Shown: one piece after another, positions 1-13,100 of the stretch
Layout: each line of letters starts with the position of its first letter
Numbering within the stretch: position 1 is the first letter of the stretch
Assembly: GCA_902806595.1 (NCBI GenBank)
Contig: CADCXC010000037.1
Location: 2,356,001-2,420,000 of the forward strand
DNA from: Pyrenopolyporus hunteri
Taxonomy: Eukaryota; Ascomycota; Sordariomycetes; Xylariales; Hypoxylaceae
Direction of reading: 5' to 3'
DNA: 64,000 bases
Position numbers and translations under genes: made by a program
Notes under the pieces: generated by a model
Databases searched by the model: none
What the model saw: only the letters and a program-made list of their open reading frames with translations
Told to the model about the DNA's origin: nothing

Positions 1-276
1 AGTAGAGTTCGAATTCAGCTCTCCGGATAGGGCCGGGTGCTGACGGTCGTTAGAGTCGCTACCGTCTCCGTCGGAGCTCTTCCTAGCACTCTGCGGGGCC
101 GACGAGTTGGTAGGTGTGGTGATCTCCATGGGGTCGCCCGACGGCGAAGGGGCCGACATCTTTATGGTTGGCATCGGTGTAGTTGCGGTAATAATTGGAA
201 CGGTGCGTGCGCCCATGCTCTCGTCAGCCTTGTTGCCGGTTAAGTGTCGCGGCAGACTCTCAGTCGCAACGTCCAT
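1..276 (-). CDS. N-terminal part of an unidentified protein, cut by the window edge
   Basis: Read on the minus strand from ATG at 276, the frame stays open for 92 codons to base 1 without a stop, so the gene continues outside the window. The peptide is hydrophilic, rich in Ser, Thr, Pro and Asp, begins MDVATESLPR and includes MSAPSPSGDP and KSSDGDGSDS. This looks like the disordered N-terminus of a regulatory or nuclear protein, but no domain is visible and I assign no function. Just upstream (282-312 on the complement) there is a pyrimidine-rich stretch ending TTTTCTAG with a GCTAAC branch-like site. The exon may therefore begin at 281 after an intron, and the true start could lie further upstream. 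The open frame and normal composition argue for a real coding exon. Confidence 0.6.
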   Translation of the reverse strand, partial: MDVATESLPRHLTGNKADESMGARTVPIITATTPMPTIKMSAPSPSGDPMEITTPTNSSAPQSARKSSDGDGSDSNDRQHPALSGELNSNST

Positions 277-831
277 CTGGTCTAGAAAAGAAAAGGAACG
301 GGACGAGTTAGCAGGGCCAGAATCAAGACGGAGTCGAGACAGATGACAAAGAGGGACACAAGACTCCGCGGCGGGGAAGAGGGCCGGATTTCTAGAAAGT
401 ACGGAACGACGAACCGCATCGCTTCTATTTCATAATTTTGTACGGTTTAGGGGTTTTCTAGGGGTCCTCGTATCCAGCCTTTGCCCGTGGTTTGAGGTGT
501 CGCCGTTGGCCTCCGAGCATCTGACATGGGGTCCCTTCGACTAAATCGTCGCGGGAGTCAGCCTTGCAGGTTGAAGAATTTGGCTGGCTCGCCTCCCGCC
601 GATGTTATTTCTGTCGATGGTGGGGGTTTGAGGAGGGCGACACAGGAGGTTGATTGATGTAGCCTCGGACGATTTAGTGCTGCGGCCAAGACTACAAAGG
701 GGAGTAAGCGTTGGGGCCGGCGAGGAGTAGAAGAAGCTATTCTCCGTCCGTTCGAATGCCCAGCGGTCCGATATATGTGGATCACGAAAGAAAGGTAAGA
801 TATCTTAGAGTTGCTAACGTGCGAGCGTGCG

Positions 832-872
832 ATGTATGTATGTATGTATGTATGTATGTAGGTAGGTATGTA
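832..872. repeat. TATG tetranucleotide microsatellite
   Basis: A run of about seven uninterrupted GTAT/ATGT units, followed by GTAGGTAGGTATG variants. Degenerate ATGGATG/ATGTATG continuation extends to about 960. It is responsible for the Tyr/Ile/His/Thr-rich spurious frames on both strands here. Confidence 0.9.
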
Positions 873-1249
873 GATATGGAGTATGGACGTATGCGTGTCT
901 GGTGTGTGTCTATGGATGGATGTAATGTATGGATGTGATGTATGGAGGTATGGATTGGACGCACGGGGTGTATTCGACGTAGATACGTATATTCGAGAGA
1001 CAGTAGGGTGGCTCGGGTCGTATGTACGCAGTTGCAAATGGAAGGTAAGTGTGGCCCCCCAGTTAGCTGTGGTCCTTTGGCGACCTCGGGAACAGGGACT
1101 GGCTGATGTACATATTCGATGTACCCGTTGTATATACAAGGTCCAGCCCAGACCCGGCGGCGATTATGTACCTAATCCTGGGCGTCTGGTCCGTGTCGAG
1201 CTTGCAATTCGGGGGAGGGGACGGGATATGCTAAGCTTGCTTAAGATAG

Positions 1250-1362
1250 TATAAGTAGGTGTATATGAAGTACCTACCTAGGTACATTAAGGAGTAAACG
1301 TATAGAGAGATACCTAGGTACACGGTACATAGGTACCTAGGTATATACCCGAGTACCTACCA
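1250..1362. repeat. Cluster of TAGG/CCTA short tandem motifs
   Basis: Contains repeated TACCTACCTAGGTA, TACCTAGGTACA and GTACCTAGGTATA elements, many of them self-complementary around CCTAGG. Similar short clusters recur in most intergenic gaps of the window. Confidence 0.8.
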
Positions 1363-3003
1363 TGCTCCTATGTAACACGCCCCATACATAGAATTGATGC
1401 GAGCAGACAGCATCGAAGCTGCTAGCAATCAGACAAGGAAGGATCGGGAGTTTCAACGGAACGACCTGGGATTACCTAAAGTGAGCCCTAGTGTGGTTTG
1501 CCAAGAAAATACATATAAGTTGATATGTTGTACAATGCAGAATGTAAAATACAACTCACCAATGGCAAGTTAGCAGGCGCTGACACAAAGATGCGCATTC
1601 CACAGCCCTTTTTTTTTCTTCCTAGTCACATGTACTTGAGCTTGGTTAAGCTACATGTATGTAGGGTAATTATAGAAGACTTCATGTATGTAAGAGATGA
1701 ATGGCTTCGGGATATGGATGGATATGTAACAAGAACGCCTCGCCCCCAGTTAGGGACGTAGAAGATATCATGTATTGTATTACATACAATACGTAGGTAC
1801 CTAGGTATGTAGGTACTTCAATACCTACATGTAGGCACAGTATCTCTAACGGATTGATTTACGTAGTGGAGATACCTAAGATACTTATGTAGGTCGATAT
1901 GTATGGTTGGACGACTCCTCTATGTACGCCGTGGAAGAGAGGACCATGTCGTGCCCTGGTTCCGCTTTAGGGGTATTGCTGGATCCAGGATCCTTCAATT
2001 ATCATGTCTTGGCCCAGTTCGACTACCTATGTAGGTAAACCGCATGAAGGCAGCTAGGGGATGATCCCAACCTGGTAGAATATCATCCGTACGTTCTACC
2101 TTTCATTCGGAACTTCGGGGTGTTAATAGGTATGAGGCGCCACGGGGCATTCAACAACGGAAAAATACGTAGGTAGCTAACTGCGATCGACTAAGAAGGG
2201 AAAAATCGCAGCCCGATGTGGCCATCGGTCATACTGTTACATGATAGTTTGGCCTTCTGGATTGCTTCTGGACTTCTAGAAGGGTTCAGGCGAGAGAAGG
2301 GGGAGAGGGAAACGAATTGGAGGTGATCAAATCAAAGCGAAACGAGGGTATATGCCCCATACGGCGGTACCTAGCCTCTTTTAGCAAAAGGAAATAATAT
2401 CGTGGAAGACGGATGCGTTCGCCTACATACATAGCTACCTACCTACATGTCTACGTACATGTGGGCGATATAAAAGTGCCAAGACACGATTCTTGGGTTG
2501 ACGGGTGACATTAAGGGTTGTGAGTCGCACTGAGGGGGAGCAGCAGTTCTAAATTAGAGTGAAGGAAGGGAGTTCCTAACGATTTCCAGCATTGATTAAT
2601 TAGAGAGCTAGTGGAAAGAACTATCGCCGACACTAGAACCCCACCCCAAGATCCAAGCTCCTCGGAACTGTTAGCGCTACTGTATAGTGGAAAGTGTTAG
2701 TTGCATACTTGCTTGGGCTAGTAGGGTATAGTCCTGTACTGTTTTGCACATATGGGACCCGTACCGGTAACGGCCACGTTCTAGGTTCACTGGCCGACCT
2801 AAGTGGACTTACTTAGGTACCTAGGTAACCTAGGTAGGTACCTGGTGTACCTAAATCTACCTACACCATGTACTGGGAGGTGGTAGTGTATGTGCGTAAG
2901 GTAGTTGACGGAACACATGGAAGGGGCCACTTCCGGTGTTATTACTCACATACGGCACTCAGAAATCAATTATTGCCTGCTGCACCGCAGGCCATCAGTC
3001 TAC

Positions 3004-3037
3004 GTACCGCGTAGGTGCATTACTGCGTATGCGGTAC
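3004..3037. repeat. Short inverted repeat
   Basis: GTACCGC at 3004-3010 is matched by GCGGTAC at 3031-3037, leaving a 20-base loop. No gene lies next to it, so no function can be assigned. Confidence 0.5.
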
Positions 3038-3388
3038 ATGTCAGCACGTCTTTCCAAGGTTAGATCTCAGATCAGATCAGATTAGAGCCTAGGCAAAAAC
3101 GCCCCCGGCATCCTCGAAAAAGGACCAATTCAATTCAATTGATCCTTCGATTGGTCCTGCGACACCTGACACTTCCAAGCTGTGTACTGCATATCTACCT
3201 GGTATATTACCACTATCGCTCGATAAGCTCCGGGTCCTGGATTTGTGCCTCATATTTACGCCTCGTAGGTAAGGCACGTATAGTAGGTACAATACAAATC
3301 AGAAATGCAAGAAATGGAACGAACACCTCCCACGATACACGGTTCACAGAGGATTCTCATTAGGCGAAACCATCATAGGTACCTACCT

Positions 3389-3410
3389 ATATATATATAT
3401 ATATATAGGT
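3389..3410. repeat. TA dinucleotide run flanked by TAGGTACC motifs
   Basis: About ten TA units preceded by GGTACCTACC and followed by GGTACAAT. This is a simple sequence repeat inside non-coding DNA. Confidence 0.85.
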
Positions 3411-6400
3411 ACAATACACATGTATCGTCGTTCATTACTCCAAAGGACGCCGTCTCCGGATGCTTGGGAAATGATGCTCAACACGCATGCCGCATTCATT
3501 TCGCCCAGGTATAATACATAAACCACGCTAGCAATGGATCACGACCAGACTTCGTTTTTTTTCACGTACCGGGCTTACACGCAAAATCATGCAATTCCCG
3601 GTGCCCCTGAATATTCCCCTTATTGGTCTCCCAACCCAACAACATACGTACCTACCATCCACCTAAGCAGCTAAGGTCAGGTCCCTGGTGTTGATACCTC
3701 CTCGCATGGAGGTAAACTAAGGATCGCCCATCCCTTAAACAATCGGCATATTACCTCGGTGCCTTACCTTATACGTAGGCGCCCACCTATATCTTTCAGC
3801 ATCTCACGTTTTCCCACCTGAGCCAGGCGATGCAATTTGGGGGCACTGCACCACCAACCGCTTTGGAGACATCAGCTCCTTCAGCCCACCACCGAGAACG
3901 TACGACCAATCCGCCCTTTTGATTGGCAGGCCTTTCTATTCCTTCAGCTACATCTATCTTCGTATTTAACAAAAGCGCGGTCGAGGATTTATTCCTAAAA
4001 GATCTACAGTTATAATCAGTAAGACGGCCCCACGCTTAACGAAGCCCATCCCTAGACCATAAGGGTACTCTCCGACATCTAGCTGAGTTTCATCAACGAA
4101 TACGGGCAAGTTCCTCCGCCAGTATACCTATTCGGATCCGACGACTACATAATAAGCCCATGGCATCTTCCCAAGTTTAGCCCAGCTATTGGGGCCTGGA
4201 CCCCATGTTTCATGAACCTTCTTTCGGCACCCATATGGCAGACTGGCTTGACGAACTCCCCAGACAAAACAAGGGTAATGTTCGCGAACTATTCCCAGCT
4301 GCTCGAGAAACGCCTTATTGGGTAACACGTACCAACCACAAACATCGTTCGTAGGAACATGTATGTATAATACCTAGCAGTCGGCAGCCGTTCGGGTTTC
4401 TTAACAAATTGTGCATCGTAAACTACCCAAGTAGCGAAACCCGGTACAGTATCGAATCTGCCCAGCATGTTCACGGTAACGGATCCGGGATAGTTAGGTT
4501 GAGCGACTCTGCGATTTTCCTATACCCTCTCCCTTTTTAGAAACGTAGAAACACGATTATTGAACTTGTCAGCTCGTCACGCAGTCACCAACCCCATTAC
4601 GCTGACCTCCCATGTTTTCCCCGTCAACCCCAATCCGCCCCCAGTTAGGTAGGGTCATTTGATATTATGTAGAGCCACTTACCACGTTGTTCGGGTGTCT
4701 CGGTTAACTACCTACTATTAGGTAAGTAGCTCTACCGTACTACAGAACAGGTTGCTCGGGTATTTATAGCATCCATGCTCCTACGTTCTCGGCGCCTTGC
4801 CACCCGTCCTATGAGCCGGCCCAGTTTAGGTTGAACGACTGCCTCACGAGCGCTAACGCGCTATTAAAAAAGAGCGATAAGTCAAGAATCCATCTACCTC
4901 TCAGACCGGGATTCTTCTTTTTTTTCCCTTTTCGAATGAATATGAAGTTGACGTGCTCGTTTTAGCCCTTTTTTCTGGCTTGCTGACCAGTCCGCTCTTG
5001 TTTCGCGGGTAATGGGTCGATTCGTGCCGCTACAGAAAAGGCACAAAGGCTTAAATCCTGATCCTATCCATGCTACGCTACCGCATCTCAGAACAAAGTG
5101 AGCTTGCGTGTTCACGTGCGTTGCCGCCATCCTGCATACATAGGTAGGTAGATACCCAAGGGAGGTGGTCTGCAAGTAATGCCTTGAAACGAAAGCAGGG
5201 AGACCTCTGCTCGTAGGACGTTGGTATGTGCCTGCGTTAGCGTGCGCATGACGATGGGGTTACAATTGCTATTTTCAAGTTCTTCATTCTACACCTCAAG
5301 AGATCTCCAACTTACTTTTCTAAGATACCTATTGGCGGTGTCGCACTCGTCCCAGCAATACGGCATTATTATCCAACTATCCCCTTAATTCGCCACAGCA
5401 TGAGACTCCTCGCACTTAGTATACTGATGTACAGTTGCTATTATCAGCTGGCCACTATTGCCAAGTCTATATTGATGTCTCGTTTAGTTCCATCGCCAGT
5501 TTCTGCACGCGATGGGTAGGACAAGAAGGATCCATACGACTTTATAAGCCCGAGAAGCCAGCAAGCATGTCTATATATTATGCCCGCCGTTGCAGCTCGA
5601 GGGATCTCAATGCAGGTACTCAGTGTTTCACGTCCTACTAATTTTGAGATTTTGAAAGAGCGCTATAAACAAGCATCCGTATTTGGGGTTACAAAAAACG
5701 AAATGCAGCTGCAGGTATATTTCCAATCCGGTGGGGTAATCCATCCTGCGGCGACTGTGCAATTCCGAGTCCGGATGGGCCTTCTGCTCGCTAGGTATCT
5801 CGAATTCCGAACCCCTTCCACGTAGTAGCACAAGAAATATCACAAGAAACGCCTTGCATAAGGCTGGCTGTGCTGGTACGGTGGCAAGAATTACATCCGT
5901 CGACCTAATAGCTCCTGAGCACTATCCCAGTTGGGCATTTTTGACTCTGGAGGACCTTGCCTACAGGTAGGTACTATATCGGCACGGATCACGTTCAAGT
6001 GAACAAAATAACTGCTTAGTATCAATCAGGACATCCAGCTATCTTGCTGATCGGCTCTCCCACGCCACACGTACAGGTTGTCCCAGACTCTACACGGTGT
6101 GTGGCATACGCCAAGCATACGGTATTATAGTATTGATCATCAAAGTTGACTATCGACTGTTAACCTTCCCCATTAACCATTTTGGTCACGTATCCGAAGA
6201 TCACAGGGCTGAGGACGCCCACGTAGGTGCCTACTTAAACGCCAATCCACCACGCCGGAGAACTCAATATACGTCTTACCGATTCCAATGGCAGTGCTGA
6301 GCCGCAAATTTCAATGACGGTCAATACTACTGCCAAGTCGTCGTCTAACCCCGCGTTTCGCGGCTCGCCAATAAATTGAAAGATTGATGAGGTTCCTTTA

Positions 6401-7439
6401 AGGAGTTTAGAATTTGGATGGTTGGCCACGCCTACATTTCCGGATCTACCACATCCGTGGCTATGCATATGCGGACCGGCGGATGTTAGAGTAAGAAGGG
6501 GCACGAATGGGACGCTGGGGGTGCCTCTTCGGCAACATATCCGCCGCAGGATGTCGTAGCACCTCGTTGTTTCAGTATGCGCGATAATCCAGCCAGCGCA
6601 AGTTACTACCTATACCTATTCCACAAATCGGCGCGGTTAGGCATTCGCGCATTTACTCTGCGCACCAGTCGGATTTCTGTCGAAGAGCATGCCCCCCACG
6701 CGGCCCGGCACGTTCCCCCCGAATCTATGCCGCAAGCTAATTACTGTTCCGTAGGTCCCGTAGGTAGGAATAGGTACTATTTGATAGGAAGTCAGGGGGG
6801 TGTTGTTACTACAATGTAACAATGAGGCCGAAAGAAGGCACATTGCCATCAGGAAGTTTCCAAGTCAGCCATACTAATTCACCTCCTCGTATCCCAAGCG
6901 CAGGTTGATCTTAATCGGGGTCAGAACGTTCCTAACTTCAGCCATTAAATTACTACGCTTCCGCCCCATGCCGCGAAACCAATTATCCCCTTACCGCAGA
7001 ATTTGAGGATTTCCCCCGCGATTCCTTCTCCACGTCTAGGCCATTTATCTCGGTAGCTGCCTAACGCGCAAGCTCGAGTATATCTAATTCGAGAGCAATG
7101 ACGTCGTTGAGTAGTAGACTGTCGTAGCATTGATATAACCTAACGATTGCCCCAAAGTAACACAGGGAGCTCCAACGTTTCAACTCCGAGCTGAGCCATC
7201 ATCGGTGGTTATACCCGTTAAATTCGATGAGAACATCTCTCATCGGTCGAGTTGCTTCATTACTAGCTCGTCGGCGGTTCGTATAGTAGCACTCTAAACT
7301 GCGAAGCCACCACCACCCCTCTATTTTTTTTTCCTCCCTCCCCGTCTTCTTTAGTCTCGTTGCCGACGCTTTAGGTTGTTTTAGAACGCAGCAATTACCC
7401 ATATAGTCGCATTGCAAGAATGTTTCGGACTAAGACTGA

Positions 7440-8510
7440 TAACTATTATTGTCCCCAGGATGAGATACGGAAGATCTCCTAAGAATTCAAATGCATAATT
7501 GCAGTTTTCCTCGTATCGAGAACGGTGCTGAACATTTGTATCTGCAGGCTTCCACTAAGACCCCGCGGGATAATATGGCCTACGGTGTCAGATATAGGCG
7601 TTCTGCTCTTGAACTATACATAGCAGCCTCTGGTTGCTTTTTATATACCTAGCCTTGCAGAATACGAAACCCCTTAAGAACGCCGGTTTTCGCCTTTCTG
7701 GACGCATGCTATAGCAGTTGTGTGATAAAGGATCAAGGGGCCATCAATATTCTGGTATAGTGGGAATAATGAGACGTGAAGCACACCCACAACTTTTTAC
7801 ACACAAAATTAACAGCGTTCTAAACCCTTGGATTCTACACGAGAACCTAGTATAATTAAAGTCAGATAGGGTGAGCTAGCCTTTATATGCCCCGCTCCCT
7901 ATTTACTACCTCGCGGACGAGTATTATGATATTTATATCTACGTAATAGACGCAAATTGACTGTCTATTATAGCGTGTCCTAAGCTATAGAGTGAGGCCT
8001 TATATGTACGGCAGTAATCCGTCCCGCTAGTATTGTATACATGGGTGGGGGATTGAGTCATTTCCTAGTATTATATATAAAAAAACACTCGGAAGAAATA
8101 TTATGGTCGTTAGAGTTGCGCGACACATCTTATCAATATCTCAACTACCACTTATATGGCTGTTTGAATAATTTTCTAAGCACTAATAAGTGCGCGTAAA
8201 ATATTACGAGGCATAAAGTGCTTTATAAGTCCTCGAAAAGACCTCATAAGAAACGGAAAGACTGGTGATTACATAGCATGACTTAAACCCCAAGCATATA
8301 TAGAGTCGGAATTCTTTGTTTTAACGCAATAAGGCGTTACTATTAAACCTTATATCAAATGTGTTATCATATTCCTGTCTATTAAGATGTATAAATCTTG
8401 CAAGATCTCAACTCAAGCACGCATTACACGATTATCCGTTGAAGTATTATAGCCATGTAGAAGACCTCATCGCTAACCCTAATTTGCGACAAACTCTTCG
8501 ATATTATGTC
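7440..8510. other. TA-rich tract, possible RIP-mutated relic
   Basis: This kilobase is visibly richer in A/T and in TA dinucleotides than the flanks, and no frame of any length survives. In filamentous ascomycetes such tracts often derive from transposons mutated by RIP. Here no terminal repeat or protein remnant can be recognised, so the origin is inferred from composition only. Confidence 0.35.
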
Positions 8511-10100
8511 ATATCTAACAACTCTAGGTAAGGCGTTGATTCGACATGGAAGGTTAAGTGTTCCTACTCGACGCCCGATTCCTTCCACGGAGAAACCGCA
8601 CGTCCATCGTGGTCGTCATCACACCACTCATAAATATTTCGGTCTTCCGGAATATCTTCCGAGTTTCCTGGCATTACCAACCAGAGCCGATATGCCCACC
8701 ATTAGATATAACTTGAAATTCCTTACCGGAAATTCCTAAGTCTTCCTTCAAGAGTGCGCGAAGAATCGGCCCCAATCCTGAGTGTGTTGCTGTGAGCGCC
8801 GAGCCACACTTCGAATGACCTTTCTTCTTGGGCTCTGGGGGGTCGCTTCTGCGTGAACCTATTATGCTCCGGGCTCATAGAACCATTTGGAAGACTAAAA
8901 AAGAAAAATAGCAAAGGAAGAGTTGGCGTGTTTACCGTGGCGCACTTAGTCGCAACCTCACAAAGAAATGGGTTTCCCCCTGAGTAACCTACATCACCGA
9001 AATATTGTGTCCGTATTAAATGAGTAACTAGGTATCTACCTAGGTAGCTAATAAGCGGGCATATATCAACGTCTCATATTCTCAAAAGCTGTGGAAGTAG
9101 ATGGATTATATATTAGTCTGGCCCCTCTTGCTTCTAGATCGGCATCTTCGTAGTTGTATAATACGAAGACTACCTAGGTACATATCCAGGAGGCACTTTC
9201 CGTGGAATCGCCAGCTGTGTAGGAGGCAGTACCTGTAGTTATAGAAGGGGGTACCTGGGAAGTGGGAAGACTAGAAGATTGCAATGCAGACTTGCTTGGA
9301 TCTGATTGGCTCAGGCTAGTTCCGTTTGCCTTGAAAAGCAACTAACATCCCTGCATCGATTTTACAAAGCTTTGTTAATACTATGTACCCATTCACTAAA
9401 CCGGCCTGACTTACATACCACGAGAGAGAGAAAGTACAATACATTACATACATACCTACGTACATGCCTACTTGTGTGTTACGGTTATTCTCGCACATTA
9501 GGAAATCCTTTCATCATCGAACCAGTAAGACGGAGCTGATAGTCAAATAATGCCCGTCCGATGGGCGATGTCGATGAAGGCTGCGCTAATCCTTTAGGAA
9601 CCCAGTCGGATGGAAAATCGCCAGGGCGGATGGACTCTATGGCATCACCATCTCCACCGCGACCCACCGGGAGGCTTTACGCTTTCGACGCCTTCGAGTC
9701 ATCATACTGGAATAGGACTTATCAGGACGCAGCGTTTGCGCATTCTATTCGATGCTATCGGCTGCGCTTGCCAGGTAGCTTGGGATGCAGTCCTTGTTAG
9801 CAGCGCGTTTGTACTACAAAAAGATATCGTTCTTTTTTGTTCTCCGAGCCCCGATCCGCACTCCCAGAGCCCCGGGTTCCCGACGATGTCGTTATTTCTT
9901 TCAGCTGCTCCTACGAGCTTAGGTTACGTGATATGTCTCTTCCTCTCTCTTGTATCAATTCCCTCTCGTCTAGAATTTCAACCTTTTCGAATACCTACGC
10001 TATGGTCCTCATAGACTCTCCCCTCCCCATTATCCGAGTCGTAGGTGTCTAGGCTGCGTCTTCCTTTGTTCTACGCACGTAGGGCTTGTATCCAGCCACG

Positions 10101-13100
10101 ATGGACGACGATAAACCAACTCCAATAGACATAGACATGCCTGGTGGATTCCCTGAGACACCAACCCCAACTTCCCTTTACCAGCCACCTCCTCCAAGAG
10201 TCTTTCCGCTTGTCGTCCATCGGGACAACCCTCCGTCGACTACCAGATCGCAAGATATTGGTGACAACACTTCCACATCGACTCAACATCGTGTAGTAAG
10301 CACTGCGCATATTGGTGGCGCTCCAGCCTCATCGGCTGCTGAGGTTTCTAGACCGAGTGGTATTAGTCCGTCCTCTTCGAAGCAGACCATTGCAACGACC
10401 CAGACTCCCGGTGAGACATCGTCGGATGAGTCCGACCAAACCGATGTAGAACCCAGTTTCGCACCAATTAGGTCAACAGCAGAACAGCCGGTCCCGCAGC
10501 GCAGGGAAAGCTCCGCTAAGACCGAAGATGATATATTTCGAGCGCTTTCGCAGCGCCGGAGCGTAGCCTCCGGCACCGAGTCGCAGGAAGAGACCGACGA
10601 AATCGAGCGATTGATGTCCCGCATGTTCGGTCAAGCTCGCCAGCGGCAAAGCGAAGAAGAAAAGACAAGACATGCGGGAGTCATTTTTCGGGGTCTCACA
10701 GTTAAGGGGGCTGGCCTCGGCGCTAGCCTCCAACCTACAGTTGGTGACATGTTTTTAGGCTTGCCAAGGTTCTTGAAGAACTTGATAACCAAAGGGCCTA
10801 AGGCTGCTACCGGAAAGCCGCCAGTGAGAGAGCTCATCAGCAATTTCGACGGCTGCGTCCGACCCGGAGAAATACTGCTTGTCCTAGGCAGACCAGGGTC
10901 CGGCTGCACAACGTTCTTGAAGACCTTCTGCAATCAGCGAGCGGGTTACGAAGAAGTCTTGGGCGATGTGACTTACGGTGGCACGGATGCTAAGCGCATG
11001 GCGAAAGATTTCAGGGGCGAGATCATCTACAACCCTGAAGACGACTTACATTATGCAACGCTGACAGTTAGACACACCCTGACCTTCGCTCTCCGCACTC
11101 GCACCCCTGGAAAGGAGTCGCGAATGGAGGGTGAGAGCAAGGAAGATTATGTAAGGGAGTTTCTCAGAGTGGCTGCGAAGTTGCTCTGGATCGAACACAC
11201 CATGGATACCAAGGTCGGGAATGAGTATGTCAGGGGTGTTTCTGGCGGAGAGCGCAAGCGTGTCAGCATTGCCGAAGCCCTCATTACTCGTGCCAGCGTT
11301 CAAGGCTGGGACAACTCGAGTAAAGGCCTGGATGCATCAACTGCCGTCGAGTACGTCCAGTCATTGAGGGCCCTTACGAACATGGCCCAGGTTTCCACTG
11401 CTGTTTCGCTCTACCAGGCCGGCGAGTCTTTATACAATCTGGTCGACAAAGTACTCTTGATTGATAATGGCCAGTGCTTGTACTACGGTCCGTCTGACCG
11501 CGCCAAGCAGTACTTCCAGGACCTTGGATTTGACTGTCCCGAGCGGTGGACGACGGCCGATTTCCTTACGTCCGTCACTGATCCTCACGAGCGCAGTATT
11601 AGGCCGGGTTGGGAGGACCGGATCCCGCGGTCAGCTCAAGACTTCGCCGATGTATATAGGAAAAGCGAGGCTTACCAACGTAATCTGGAAGACATCGCGG
11701 ACTACGAAGCTCATCTCGACGAGCAACGACGGGCTCGGGCTGAAAACACGTCAAAGAAGAACGAGAAGAAAAATTATACCATATCATTCTATGAACAAGT
11801 GATCGCCCTTACCAAACGTCAGGCTCTAGTTATGTTAGGAGATAAAGCGTCTCTTATAGGAAAATGGGGCGGTATCGTCTTCCAAGGCCTTATCGTCGGA
11901 AGTCTCTTCTACGGCCTCCCAGATACGGTGGCGGGCGCCTTCACTCGAGGTGGCGTCCTCTTCTTCATTCTGCTATTCAACGCGCTATTGGCTCTTGCCG
12001 AGCAGACCGCCGCATTCGAGTCGAAACCTATCTTGCTCAAACACAAGAACTTCTCCTTCTATCGACCTTCCGCATACGCCTTGGCACAGACTGTCGTGGA
12101 CGCACCCTTGGTTCTCATCCAAGTAGTGTTATTTGACACCATCATATACTGGATGTCGGGGCTCTCAGCCACTCCGTCCCAATTCTTCATCTCCATATTG
12201 ATTCTATGGTTGGTCACGATGACAACCTACGCTTTCTTCCGTGCGATATCTGCGGTGTTTAAAACCCTGGACGACGCCACAAAGATAACTGGCGTTGCGA
12301 TCCAAATTCTCATTGTTTATACCGGGTACCTGATACCACCGTCATCGATGCATCCATGGTTTAGTTGGCTGAGGTGGATTAATTGGCTGCAATATGGATT
12401 CGAATGCCTGATGGCTAACGAATTCTATAACCTGCATCTAAACTGTGTGCCTCCCTATCTTGTCCCCGCTCGGGGCCCAGGCGTTGCACCGCAATATCAG
12501 TCATGCACATTGGCAGGTTCAAGCCCCGGCTCTACAATCGTGGATGGCGGTGCGTATATTCAACAGGCCTTTAATTACTCGCGGGGTCATCTCTGGCGAA
12601 ATTTCGGCTTCTTATGGGCCTTTTTCGGGTTCTTCCTTGTCATAGGGATGATAGGGATGGAAAGGATGAAGCCTAATGCTGGAGGCGCTGCCGTGACAGT
12701 TTTCAAGCGCGGTCAAGTACCCAAGAGCCTCCAAAAGTCCATCGAAACCGGCGGCCGCAAAGGCCGCAGGAGCGATGAAGAATCCGGACGTTCTGATGAG
12801 AAGATCAGTCCTTCTGACGAGGCTCTCACGGCGCAGGAAGGACGAGATAGAGACGCCATGCAGGCCGTCGCAAAGAATGAGACGATATTCACGTTTCAGA
12901 ATGTCAACTATACCATCCCCTTCCAAGGTGGGGAGAGGAAACTCCTGCAAAACGTCCAGGGTGTTGTTCGGCCGGGTAAACTAACTGCTCTCATGGGAGC
13001 CTCCGGAGCAGGAAAAACGACACTACTGAATACCTTAGCTCAGAGGTGAGACCTGAAAGGAACCTAGAGGAAAGCGTATGCTGATTATCGTCTTTAGGAT

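Larger units (their letters stand above)
277..10100. other. Long gene-poor, repeat-rich intergenic region
   Basis: Almost 10 kb without a reading frame I can defend. Candidate frames are short, lack recognisable domains and are interrupted in all frames. The stretch holds a TATG tetranucleotide array near 832-872, many short TAGG/CCTA tracts (1250-1360, 1795-1850, 2810-2860, 9030-9055), a TA dinucleotide run near 3389-3409, a 7-bp-stem inverted repeat at 3004-3037, and a TA-rich tract from about 7440 to 8510. The last 300 bases before the ABC transporter start are CT-rich and probably belong to its promoter and 5' leader. A small spliced gene cannot be excluded without RNA evidence. Confidence 0.6.

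Noticed and set aside
558..1139. 193-codon minus frame rich in Tyr, Ile, His and Thr
   Set aside because: Its repeated THIHTYI-like content comes from the TATG microsatellite. It shows no domain and no splice-compatible extension.
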